From assembly GCF_900142295.1 (NCBI RefSeq), contig NZ_FSRL01000001.1:2790001-2854000 (forward strand): a stretch of 64,000 nucleotides of DNA, given 5' to 3'. This document shows positions 24,707 through 32,431 of the stretch, one piece after another (the first letter of the stretch is position 1; each line of letters starts with the position of its first letter). This DNA is from Vannielia litorea. Its GTDB lineage: Bacteria; Pseudomonadota; Alphaproteobacteria; Rhodobacterales; Rhodobacteraceae. The notes beneath the pieces were generated by a model that was not told where the DNA came from, made no database searches, and was given only the letters and a program-made list of their open reading frames with translations. Both the position numbers and the translations under genes were made by a program.

Positions 24707-25882
24707 ATGAAGACGCAGGTCTGCATCATCGGCGGCGGCCCGGCGGGCCTCATGCTCAGCCACATCCTCGATGCCAACGGCATCGACAACCTGGTGCTGG
24801 AGCGCCAGACGAAGGCGTATGTTCTGGGCCGGATCCGCGCCGGCGTGCTCGAGCACAACACCGTCGAGATGCTGCGCGACTACGGTCTGGGCGAGCGGAT
24901 GGACCGGGAGGGCATGCCCAAGGACGGCACCCAGATCCTCTGGGAGAACCGCCCCGATTTCTTCATCGACGTGAAGAAATGGACCGGCAAGCAGATGATG
25001 GCCTGGGGCCAGACCTACATCACCGAGGATCTCTACGCCGCCCGCGAGCGCGATGGCGGCGCGGTGATCTGCGAGGCCGCCGACGTGACCCTGCACGACA
25101 TCGAAAGCGATGCGCCGCATGTGACCTATGTGAAGGACGGCACCACTCATCGGATCGACTGCCGCTTCATCGCCGGATGCGACGGCTTTCACGGCCCCTC
25201 CCGGCAGGCGATCCCCAGGAGCCACCGGCGCGAGTTTCTGCGCGAGTATCCCTTTGGCTGGATGGGGGTGATGGTGGAGAAGCCGCCGGTGAGCAATTTC
25301 ACCTATGTCTACCACAGCGACGGCATGGCGATGGCGGCCCAGCGCACCCCCATGCTCAGCCGCTACTACGTGCAGGCCCCGATCACCGACAAGCCGGGAG
25401 ACTGGAGCGACGACCGTTTCTGGGAGACCCTGCTGCATCGCTTTCCGCCGGATGTGGCCGCACGGATCCAGACCGGCCCGACCATCGAGAAATCCATGGC
25501 CCCGCTGCGCAGCTTCGTCTCCGAGCCGATGCGCCACGGCAGCCTGTTTCTGGCCGGCGATTCCGCCCATATCGTGCCCCCCACCGGCGCGAAGGGGCTG
25601 AACCTCGCCTTCTCCGATGTCTTCTACCTGCAACGCGCGCTGGTCGCCTTCTTCAAGACCGGGCAGGGCGCGCTGATCGAGCGCTACTCCGACACCGCGC
25701 TGCGCCGCGTGTGGTCGGCCGAAAACATCTCGTGGCGGCTGACCAAGATGCTGCACGTGTTTCCGGGCGAGGACCCGTTCGAGCAGAAGATCCGCGAAAA
25801 CGACTACGACCTGCTGCTGCATTCGGAGGCCGCCCAGCACGCGCTGGCCTACGAGTACATCGGCTTGCCGTTCGAAGACTGA
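24707..25882 (+). CDS. pobA: 4-hydroxybenzoate 3-monooxygenase-like flavoprotein (PobA family)
   Basis: 391 residues, collinear with PobA (394). FAD/NADPH motifs: GGGPAG near 9, RIRAGVLEH near 42, GCDGFHGPSR near 157, GDSAHIVPPTGAKGLNLA near 283. Compared with Pseudomonas PobA from memory, Tyr201, Arg214, Tyr222 and Tyr385 are kept (Tyr200, Arg213, Tyr221 and the Tyr of EYIGLPF), but Ser212, which helps hold the benzoate carboxylate, is Ala211. It should hydroxylate a 4-hydroxyaryl acid ortho to the hydroxyl, giving a protocatechuate-type catechol. Starts 1 nt after the OsmC gene stop. Confidence 0.88.
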   Translation: MKTQVCIIGGGPAGLMLSHILDANGIDNLVLERQTKAYVLGRIRAGVLEHNTVEMLRDYGLGERMDREGMPKDGTQILWENRPDFFIDVKKWTGKQMMAWGQTYITEDLYAARERDGGAVICEAADVTLHDIESDAPHVTYVKDGTTHRIDCRFIAGCDGFHGPSRQAIPRSHRREFLREYPFGWMGVMVEKPPVSNFTYVYHSDGMAMAAQRTPMLSRYYVQAPITDKPGDWSDDRFWETLLHRFPPDVAARIQTGPTIEKSMAPLRSFVSEPMRHGSLFLAGDSAHIVPPTGAKGLNLAFSDVFYLQRALVAFFKTGQGALIERYSDTALRRVWSAENISWRLTKMLHVFPGEDPFEQKIRENDYDLLLHSEAAQHALAYEYIGLPFED

Positions 25883-25884
25883 CC

Positions 25885-25907
25885 GCCCGCCCCAAGGCGG
25901 GGAGGGC
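25885..25907 (+). other. Intercistronic hairpin between pobA and dctP
   Basis: GCCCGCCCC and GGGGAGGGC form a nine-position GC-rich stem with one mismatch around AAGGC, directly after the pobA stop. No T-run follows, so it is not a standard terminator. Hairpins at this position often protect or partly terminate polycistronic mRNA and let a periplasmic receptor gene such as dctP be expressed at a different level. Confidence 0.4.
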
Positions 25908-25939
25908 ACCACAAGGCAAATTGTTCTAGGGAGGAAACG

Positions 25940-26923
25940 ATGAACAAACTGACGGCACTCACGACGGCGGCCTGCCTCTTGGCCGCACCCGCGCTCCAGG
26001 CCAAGGACCTCGCGCTCTCGTACTTCATGGGGCCGAACCATCCGCTCAACGAGGCGGTGTTCACCCCCTTCGCGGAGAAGCTGGCCGAGGTCTCGGGCGG
26101 GCAGCTGACCGTGACGCAATACCCCGGCGGTGCGCTCAACTCCTCGCCGCCCAAGCAGTATTCGATCCTGCTCGACGGCATCGCCGATGTTGCCTTCCAC
26201 CTGCCCGGCTACACCGCCCAGATCTTCCCGATCACCACCGCGATCACCACGCCCGGCATGTGCGGCGATGCGCTGGAGTGCACCGAGGCGATGTGGCGCG
26301 CCATCGAGCCGATCGAGGCCGAGTTCGATGCCAAGCTGCTGGCCGTCTGGGCCAATGACCCGCAGGTGCTTTATACCAAGGACAAGGCGGTGCGGACGCT
26401 CGAAGACATGCAGGGCCTGCTGGTGCGTGTGACCTCGGCGCAGGACATTCCCTTCACCGAAGCCCTCGGCGCCTCCTCGGTCTCCCAGCCGGTCTCGGAG
26501 ATCAACCAGAACCTCGCCAACGGCGTCGTCGACGCCGTCTCCATCGACCCCTCGGCCACCATGTCGTTCAAGATGCATGAGCCGGCCAACTACATGACCA
26601 CCAACATCCCCGGTGCCGGCAGTGCCTTTGTTCTGATGATGAACAAGGGTGTCTACAACGCGCTCACCGAGGAGGAGAAGGGCTGGGTCGACGAGGCCTC
26701 GGGCAAGTGGCTCTCGATGAAGGGCGGCCAGATCTACCGCGACATGGCCGAACGCGGCATCGAGGTTGCGCGCGAGAACGGCGTGGAGATCATCGAGCTT
26801 TCCGCCGAGGAACGGGCCCGCTGGGATGCGGCGATCCAGCCTGCCCTCGATGAGTGGATGGCCACCGACCTCGGCCAGGGCATGACCGGGGCCGACCTCG
26901 CCCGCCTGTTCAAGGGCGAGTGA
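25940..26923 (+). CDS. dctP: TRAP transporter substrate-binding protein DctP
   Basis: 327 residues with a Sec signal (LTALTTAACLLAAPALQA). TRAP DctP features: GPNHPLNEAVFTPFAEKLAEVSGGQL (split), the YPGGALNSSPPKQYSILLDGIADV region, and LLVRVTSAQDIPF where the Arg near residue 160 normally binds a substrate carboxylate. GGAGG is 6 nt before the start at 25940. It would capture the organic acid metabolised by the surrounding enzymes; an aromatic carboxylate is inferred from pobA and the dehalogenase. Confidence 0.92.
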   Translation: MNKLTALTTAACLLAAPALQAKDLALSYFMGPNHPLNEAVFTPFAEKLAEVSGGQLTVTQYPGGALNSSPPKQYSILLDGIADVAFHLPGYTAQIFPITTAITTPGMCGDALECTEAMWRAIEPIEAEFDAKLLAVWANDPQVLYTKDKAVRTLEDMQGLLVRVTSAQDIPFTEALGASSVSQPVSEINQNLANGVVDAVSIDPSATMSFKMHEPANYMTTNIPGAGSAFVLMMNKGVYNALTEEEKGWVDEASGKWLSMKGGQIYRDMAERGIEVARENGVEIIELSAEERARWDAAIQPALDEWMATDLGQGMTGADLARLFKGE

Positions 26924-26926
26924 GCC

Positions 26927-27463
26927 ATGAGCGCCGCCAAGCCGGCAAAGGCCACCGCCCCCTGGGGGCGGTGGTTCGGCACCATCGCCAATGGCTTCGC
27001 GGTCCTGGGCGGGGTCGCGCTTTTTGCGCTGATGTTCATCACCGTGGTGGCGGTCTTCTGGCGCTACGCCCTGCGTGATCCGATCTTCGGCATCGGCGAC
27101 ATGTCGTCGCTCTCGCTTGTCGTCATCGTGGCCGCCGGCGTGACCTATGGCGCGGTGCACGGGGCGCATATCAGCGTGGATATCCTCTCGGCCGTGGCCG
27201 GGCGCCGGACGAAGCGGCTCACCGACCTTCTGGTGCGCGCCCTCAGCGTGGCCATCTGCGGCTTCGCGGCATGGGCCCTGGCCGTCAAGGGCGCCTGCGG
27301 CCTGCCCTGCGGCGCGGTGACGCCGAACCTCGGCATCGTCCACACGCCGTTCTACTACCTGCTCTCCGCCGCGCTGGCGGTGATGACGGCCCTGCTGCTC
27401 TACCAGCTCCTGACCGGCCTCAGGCACTGGTCGGGCCAAGACCCCAACGAGGACAATGGCTGA
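26927..27463 (+). CDS. dctQ: TRAP transporter small permease DctQ
   Basis: 178 residues with four membrane segments (about 20-42, 60-80, 100-122 and 140-162), the DctQ topology. The segment FWRYALRDPIFGIGDMSSL is the family's conserved first loop (canonical W-x-E-E replaced by GIGDM). Starts 3 nt after dctP and its stop overlaps dctM's start by one base. Works as the scaffold partner of DctM. Confidence 0.9.
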   Translation: MSAAKPAKATAPWGRWFGTIANGFAVLGGVALFALMFITVVAVFWRYALRDPIFGIGDMSSLSLVVIVAAGVTYGAVHGAHISVDILSAVAGRRTKRLTDLLVRALSVAICGFAAWALAVKGACGLPCGAVTPNLGIVHTPFYYLLSAALAVMTALLLYQLLTGLRHWSGQDPNEDNG

Positions 27464-28767
27464 TGGATACCACGACGATTGCCCTTCTCGGCTTTGCCTC
27501 CCTTCTTGTCCTGCTGTTCCTGCGCATGTCGGTGGGGGCCGCCATGCTGCTGGTCGGCGCGGTGGGCATCTACCTGATCCGCCCGGCCGCCAGCCTGCCG
27601 GTGGTGGCGGGCGAGATCTTTGGCGAGGCCACCAACTACAATCTCACGATCCTGCCGCTCTTCATCCTGATGGGCAACCTGGCCGGTATCTCGGGCATGA
27701 GCCGCGATCTCTACGACGCCGCCCACAGCTGGATCGGCCACCTCAAGGGCGGACTCGCCTCGGCCACCATCGTCGGCTGCGCGGGCTTCTCGGCGCTCTC
27801 GGGCTCCTCGCTCGCGGCAGCGCTCACCATGGGCCGCGTCAGCCTGCCGGAGATGCAGCGCTTCAACTACCACGACGGGCTGGCCACCGGCGCCATCGCG
27901 GCGGGGGGCACGCTGGGCATTCTGATCCCGCCGTCCGCGGGCTTCGTGATCTACGCGATCCTCACCGAAGAGAGCATCGGACGGCTGTTCATGGCCGGCA
28001 TCCTGCCCGGCCTCCTGCTCACCGCGCTCTTCATCGTGGCCATCTACATCGTGGTCTCGCTGAAGCCTTCCAAGGCTCCGCGCGCGATGGGCGCGGAGAG
28101 CCTGGCGCAGCGGATGGCCGCCCTCCTGCGGGCGCTCTGGATCATCGGGATCATCGTGCTCACCATCGGCGGCATCTACACCGGCGTCTTCTCGGCGGTC
28201 GAGGCGGCGGGCATCGGGGCCTTCCTGGCGCTGCTGGTCTGCCTGCTGCGCCGCTCGCTGACATGGGCCAACCTGAAGGAGGTGACCACCAGCACGCTGC
28301 AATCCACCGGCATGGTGTTCTTCATCCTTTTCGGGGCCTTCGTGTTCAAGACCTTCGTCGGCTTCACCGGGGTCACCTATGCCATGTCCCAATGGGTCGC
28401 GGCGCAGGGGTTCGGCGCGATGGAGGTGGTCATCGCGATCCTGCTGGTCTTCATCGTGCTGGGCACGTTCATGGAGGGCTTCGCCATCCTCGTGCTGACG
28501 GTGCCGCTGGTGCAGCCGCTGCTCGAAACCCTGGGCGTCGACCTGATCTGGTTCGGGGTGCTGATGGTGATCGTGCTCGAAATGGCGCTGATCTCGCCGC
28601 CGGTCGGGGTGAACGTCTTCGTGGTGAAGGGCATCGCGCCCACGGTCTCGCTGAACACGATCTTCCGCGGCATCTGGCCGTTCTGGATTGCCATGTTCGT
28701 CGCCGTGGCGCTGATCCTGCTGATCCCCGGCATCGCCCTTTACCTGCCCGACAGGATGTTTGGCTGA
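27463..28767 (+). CDS. dctM: TRAP transporter large permease DctM
   Basis: 434 residues from the ATG at 27463 (TGATG with the dctQ stop). About twelve membrane segments of the ion-transporter superfamily. Conserved DctM blocks: TILPLFILMGNLAG near 64, GCAGFSALSGSSLAAALTMG near 105, AAGGTLGILIPPSAGFVIYAI near 145-165 and LISPPVGVNVFVVKG near 378. Provides sodium-coupled uptake with DctP and DctQ. A 76-nt spacer to the next gene contains GC-rich dyads but no clear terminator. Confidence 0.93.
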   Translation: MDTTTIALLGFASLLVLLFLRMSVGAAMLLVGAVGIYLIRPAASLPVVAGEIFGEATNYNLTILPLFILMGNLAGISGMSRDLYDAAHSWIGHLKGGLASATIVGCAGFSALSGSSLAAALTMGRVSLPEMQRFNYHDGLATGAIAAGGTLGILIPPSAGFVIYAILTEESIGRLFMAGILPGLLLTALFIVAIYIVVSLKPSKAPRAMGAESLAQRMAALLRALWIIGIIVLTIGGIYTGVFSAVEAAGIGAFLALLVCLLRRSLTWANLKEVTTSTLQSTGMVFFILFGAFVFKTFVGFTGVTYAMSQWVAAQGFGAMEVVIAILLVFIVLGTFMEGFAILVLTVPLVQPLLETLGVDLIWFGVLMVIVLEMALISPPVGVNVFVVKGIAPTVSLNTIFRGIWPFWIAMFVAVALILLIPGIALYLPDRMFG

Positions 28768-28843
28768 GGCCAAAGGACCGCGCGTCCCGGCCGCCCGCCG
28801 GGCCGCGCCCCCACAAGAAGAAACAGAGTTGGAGAATACCGGC

Positions 28844-30343
28844 ATGAGCAACATCGACCGGATCGTCGAAACCGGGATCTGGGTGAACGGCGAGAGCCGC
28901 CCCGCCTCGGGCGGCGCGATGCACGACCTCTACAACCCCGCCCGCCCCGCCGAGCTTGTCGGCCGCGCCGCCGCAGCCACCGCCGAGGATGTGAATGCCG
29001 CGGTCGAGGCTGCCCATGCAGCCTTCCCGACTTGGGCCGACCTGGGCTTCGAGGCGCGCGCCGCGCTCCTGCGCCAGGTTGCGGCGGCGCTCACCGCCGA
29101 CGAGGAAGACGTCAAGTACCGCTCCCGCCTCTTCACCCGCGAGCACGGCAAGATCGCCCGCGAGACCCTGCTCGAAATGTCCCGCCTTGGCGACCGCTTC
29201 ATGCTGGCCGCCGCCTATGGCGAGCGCATGGCGGTGGACGAGCGGATGGGGCCCGCCAAGGCCGGCCCGCCGTTCGACACCATCATCACCCGCCAGCCGC
29301 GCGGCGTTGCGGCGCTGATCGTGCCGTGGAACTGGCCGCTCTCGATCCTCGGGGCCAAGCTGCCCCAGGCTCTGGTGGCGGGAAACACGGTGGTGGTGAA
29401 ACCGGCCCAGAATTCCTCGCTGGCCCCCATGCTGACGCTCGAGATCATCGCCCGGATGCTCCCGCCCGGCGTGGTCAATGTCATCACCGGCTCCAGCGGC
29501 GAGATCGGAGACGCGCTCACCGGTCATCCGCTGGTGCGCAAGGTCAACTTCACCGGCTCGGTGCCGGTGGGCCGCCACGTGATGAAGGTTGCCGCAGAGA
29601 ACCTTACCCCCGTGACCCTCGAGCTTGGCGGCAATGACGCGGCGCTGATGCTCGACGACATCGAGCTGGACGAGGCCGCCTTCGACCGCATGTACTGGGG
29701 CGCCTTCGGCTCTTCGGGGCAGATCTGCATGGCGCTGAAGCGGATGTACGTGCACGAAAGCCGCTACGACGAGGTGATCGAGGGCTTCACCGCCGCCTGC
29801 GAGCGGGCCGTGGTGGGCGACGGGCTGCTGCCCGAAACCACGATGGGGCCGGTGAACAACGCCAGGCAGCTGAAGGTCGTTACCGACATGATCGCCGAGG
29901 CCCGCGCCAAGGGGGCCGAGGTGCGCGAATGCGGGCAGGTGCCCGACGAGGCGCTCTATGCGGGGGGCGGCTACTTCCAGAAACCCACGATTGTCTACAA
30001 CGCCGATCCGGGCCTCTCCATCGTGCGCGAGGAGCAGTTCGGCCCCTGCCTGCCGATCATGACGTTCCGCAGCGACGAGGAGGCCATCGCGCTGGCCAAT
30101 GACAGCGCCTTCGGCCTCTGCTCCTCGGTCTGGACCCCGGACCCCGAGCGCGCCCTGCGCGTCGCCCGCAGGCTCGAGGCGGGATACACCTATCTCAACG
30201 GCCATGGGCCCATGGCACAGGACGGGCGCGGCCCCTTCGGTGGCTTCAAGAACTCGGGCATCGGGCGCAACCTCGGCTATGAGGGCGTGCTGGCCTTCAC
30301 CGAGGCCCATTCGATCTCCGGGCCCGGAGGTTTCTTGCTGTGA
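28844..30343 (+). CDS. NAD(P)-dependent aldehyde dehydrogenase
   Basis: 499 residues from the ATG at 28844 (GGAG 8 nt upstream). ALDH superfamily residues: Asn in VPWNWPLS, catalytic Glu260 in LELGGNDAA, catalytic Cys295 in GSSGQICMALKR, and EEQFGPCLPI near 390. Ile-Cys-Met around the nucleophile suits a benzaldehyde- or semialdehyde-type substrate but is not diagnostic. In this operon it would oxidise the aldehyde released by the downstream TPP-dependent enzyme to an aryl carboxylate for the dehalogenase and PobA. Overlaps the next gene as GTGA. Confidence 0.9.
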   Translation: MSNIDRIVETGIWVNGESRPASGGAMHDLYNPARPAELVGRAAAATAEDVNAAVEAAHAAFPTWADLGFEARAALLRQVAAALTADEEDVKYRSRLFTREHGKIARETLLEMSRLGDRFMLAAAYGERMAVDERMGPAKAGPPFDTIITRQPRGVAALIVPWNWPLSILGAKLPQALVAGNTVVVKPAQNSSLAPMLTLEIIARMLPPGVVNVITGSSGEIGDALTGHPLVRKVNFTGSVPVGRHVMKVAAENLTPVTLELGGNDAALMLDDIELDEAAFDRMYWGAFGSSGQICMALKRMYVHESRYDEVIEGFTAACERAVVGDGLLPETTMGPVNNARQLKVVTDMIAEARAKGAEVRECGQVPDEALYAGGGYFQKPTIVYNADPGLSIVREEQFGPCLPIMTFRSDEEAIALANDSAFGLCSSVWTPDPERALRVARRLEAGYTYLNGHGPMAQDGRGPFGGFKNSGIGRNLGYEGVLAFTEAHSISGPGGFLL

Positions 30344-30594
30344 CCGCGCAGGTGCAGGAGCCCTGGCCCGGCTGGTGGCAGGTGGCCACCGGGCGCAGCG
30401 TGGTCATCCGCGCGGCCCGGATCGCGCTTGTCGTCGGCGTCGTCCTGGCGCTCATCAACCACGGTCACCGCCTGGTCTCGGGCACGGTCGACGGGGGTAC
30501 CCTCGCCCGCATCGCCCTGACCTTTCTCGTGCCCTATTGCGTCTCCACCTACTCCTCGGTCCTGGCCGTGCGCGAGAGGCTGCAACGGGTCTGA
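30340..30594 (+). CDS. Small NrtS-like membrane protein
   Basis: 84 residues starting with a GTG that overlaps the ALDH stop. Two hydrophobic segments (about 22-44 and 56-78) enclose the phrases LALINHGHRL and LTFLVPYCVSTYSSV, characteristic of the short NrtS family described for nitrate/nitrite transport. Its place inside an aromatic catabolic operon is odd; it may pass an inorganic anion such as halide or nitrite rather than nitrate. That role is inference from context only. Confidence 0.65.
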   Translation: MTAQVQEPWPGWWQVATGRSVVIRAARIALVVGVVLALINHGHRLVSGTVDGGTLARIALTFLVPYCVSTYSSVLAVRERLQRV

Positions 30595-30657
30595 CCGCCA
30601 TCCGGGCAAGGCGCCGGACCGGCCAGCCGCCCCTCACCGAGCACAAGGAACTGCGTC

Positions 30658-32352
30658 ATGAAGGATCTCAACAACGGCATCTCGGGCGGCGAGCTGCTGC
30701 TGCGCAGCCTGAAGGCACAGGGGATCGACTACTTTCTCGCCAATGCGGGCAGCGACTTTGCCCCGGTCGTCGAGGCCTATGCGCGGGTGGGCACCGGCTC
30801 GCCCGATCTGCCCGAGCCGCTGGTCGTGCCGCATGAGGCCGCGCTGGTGGCCATGGCCCACGGCTACTGGCTGATGACGGGCCGCCCGCAGGCCGCCATG
30901 GTGCATGTCAACGTGGGGCTCGCCAATGGCGTGATGGGCATGATCAACGCCCGCGCCGACGATGTGCCGGTGATCCTGATGTCGGGCCGCACCCCGCTCA
31001 CCGAGCACGACAGGCCCGGCGCCCGGCGGACGCCCATCCAGTATGGGCAGGAGCAGTTCGACCAGGCGATGATGGTTCGTGACATGGTGAAGTGGCACTT
31101 CGAGCTGCGCTACCCCGAGACCGTGCCTGCGCTGGTCTCCCGCGCGCTGGCGATCGCCAGGAGCGAGCCCGCCGGCCCGGTCTACCTGAGCCTGCCGCGT
31201 GAACCCCTGACCGAGCTGACCGCCCCCGACCCCGAGACCGGCCCGCTTCAGGTGCCCTCCCGGCAGGGCGCGGCCGACGCCGAAGATATCGCCACCGCCG
31301 CCCGCTGGCTGGCCGAAGCCGAGCGCCCGCTCGTCATCTGCCAGCGCGGCGATCCGGGCGGCAAGGTGGCCGCCGCCCTCGAGCAGATCGCCGAAGCGCA
31401 CGCGCTGCCCGTGGCCGAGGTCTTTGCCACCCGCAAGGTATTTCGCGGGACCCACCCGATGGCGGTCGGGCCCGACCTCTCCAGGCGGCTGCCCGAGGCC
31501 GACGTGGTGCTCGTGGTCGATGCGCCGGTCGCCTGGATCGAGCACCAGAACCGCCCGGCGCCCGGCGCCAAGGTCATCCACCTCGGCCCCGACCCGCTGC
31601 ACAGCCGCATGCCCGTGCGCTCCTACCGCACCACCCTCGGCCTTGCCGGCAACACCGCCGCCACCCTGGGCGCGCTTGACGCAGCGCTCCGCGCCCTGCC
31701 CCGACCGCCGCGCGATACCGCGCCGATTGCCGAGGCCCATGCCGCCTACCTCGCCCGCGTCGCCAAGGCGGCAGAGGCGGGCTCCACGGGGGCGGCCAGC
31801 AAGGCCTTCGTTGCCCAATGCGTTGCCGCGATCCTCGGGGAGGATGGCGTGGTCTTTACCGAGCGCGGCGCGCCCGCGCCCTTCTATCCGGGGCTCAAGG
31901 CCAACCGGTTCTTCGGCAACACCCCCGCCGGCGGCCTGGGCTGGGGCGTGCCTGCCGCGCTCGGCGCGCAACTGGCCGACCGCGACCGGCTCGTGGTGAG
32001 CGTGGTCGGCGACGGCTCGCATCTCTTTGCCAACCCGGTGGTCTGCCACCAGATCGCGCGGGCCAACAAGCTCCCGCTACTGACCGTGGTGCTCGACAAC
32101 TCCGGCTGGGACGCGGTGCGGCTCTCCGCCCTCGAGGTCTATCCCGACGGCGTGACCGCTGGCGCCGAGACCGTGCCGCTGACCGAGTTCGGCGACAACC
32201 CCGACCATGCCGCCGTGGCCGAGGCCTGCGGGCTCTGGGCCCGCCGCGTCGAGCGGGCCGAGGACCTGCCCGCCGCGCTGGAAGAGGCCCTGGAGGAGAT
32301 CCGGGGCAACCGCAGGCCCGCGCTCCTCAACGTCGCCGTCCGGCCTGAGTAA
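30658..32352 (+). CDS. TPP-dependent decarboxylase / acetolactate-synthase-like enzyme
   Basis: 564 residues, three-domain TPP enzyme. Glu60 in VPHEAALVAMAHGYW is the cofactor-activating glutamate; the central domain has RLPEADVVLVVDAP; the TPP/Mg site is Gly451-Asp-Gly with Asp480-Asn481 (usual Asn-Asn). Benzoylformate decarboxylase, oxalyl-CoA decarboxylase and acetolactate synthase share this plan. Next to an aldehyde dehydrogenase and pobA, decarboxylation of an aryl-2-oxoacid to an arylaldehyde is the most economical proposal. It ends the plus-strand operon; a hairpin follows the stop by 8 nt. Confidence 0.82.
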   Translation: MKDLNNGISGGELLLRSLKAQGIDYFLANAGSDFAPVVEAYARVGTGSPDLPEPLVVPHEAALVAMAHGYWLMTGRPQAAMVHVNVGLANGVMGMINARADDVPVILMSGRTPLTEHDRPGARRTPIQYGQEQFDQAMMVRDMVKWHFELRYPETVPALVSRALAIARSEPAGPVYLSLPREPLTELTAPDPETGPLQVPSRQGAADAEDIATAARWLAEAERPLVICQRGDPGGKVAAALEQIAEAHALPVAEVFATRKVFRGTHPMAVGPDLSRRLPEADVVLVVDAPVAWIEHQNRPAPGAKVIHLGPDPLHSRMPVRSYRTTLGLAGNTAATLGALDAALRALPRPPRDTAPIAEAHAAYLARVAKAAEAGSTGAASKAFVAQCVAAILGEDGVVFTERGAPAPFYPGLKANRFFGNTPAGGLGWGVPAALGAQLADRDRLVVSVVGDGSHLFANPVVCHQIARANKLPLLTVVLDNSGWDAVRLSALEVYPDGVTAGAETVPLTEFGDNPDHAAVAEACGLWARRVERAEDLPAALEEALEEIRGNRRPALLNVAVRPE

Positions 32353-32359
32353 CGAAAAA

Positions 32360-32388
32360 GGCCATTGCCGGGCGCTCCGGCAATGGCC
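32360..32388 (-). terminator. Bidirectional terminator hairpin between the operon and rdhA
   Basis: A perfect 12-bp stem, GGCCATTGCCGG and its complement, with a 5-nt loop. On the minus strand it is followed by TTTTT (AAAAA at 32355-32359 on the plus strand), making a rho-independent terminator for rdhA 43 nt after its stop; on the plus strand the stem has no T-run but may still end transcription of the convergent operon. Confidence 0.85.
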
Positions 32389-32431
32389 TCACTCTCTCGC
32401 GGCAGCGCGGGGCGCACGCGCACGCGCGGGC

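Noticed and set aside
24512..27439. 975-codon minus-strand open frame opposite pobA and dctPQ
   Set aside because: No recognisable domain; entirely explained as the complement of well-supported plus-strand genes.
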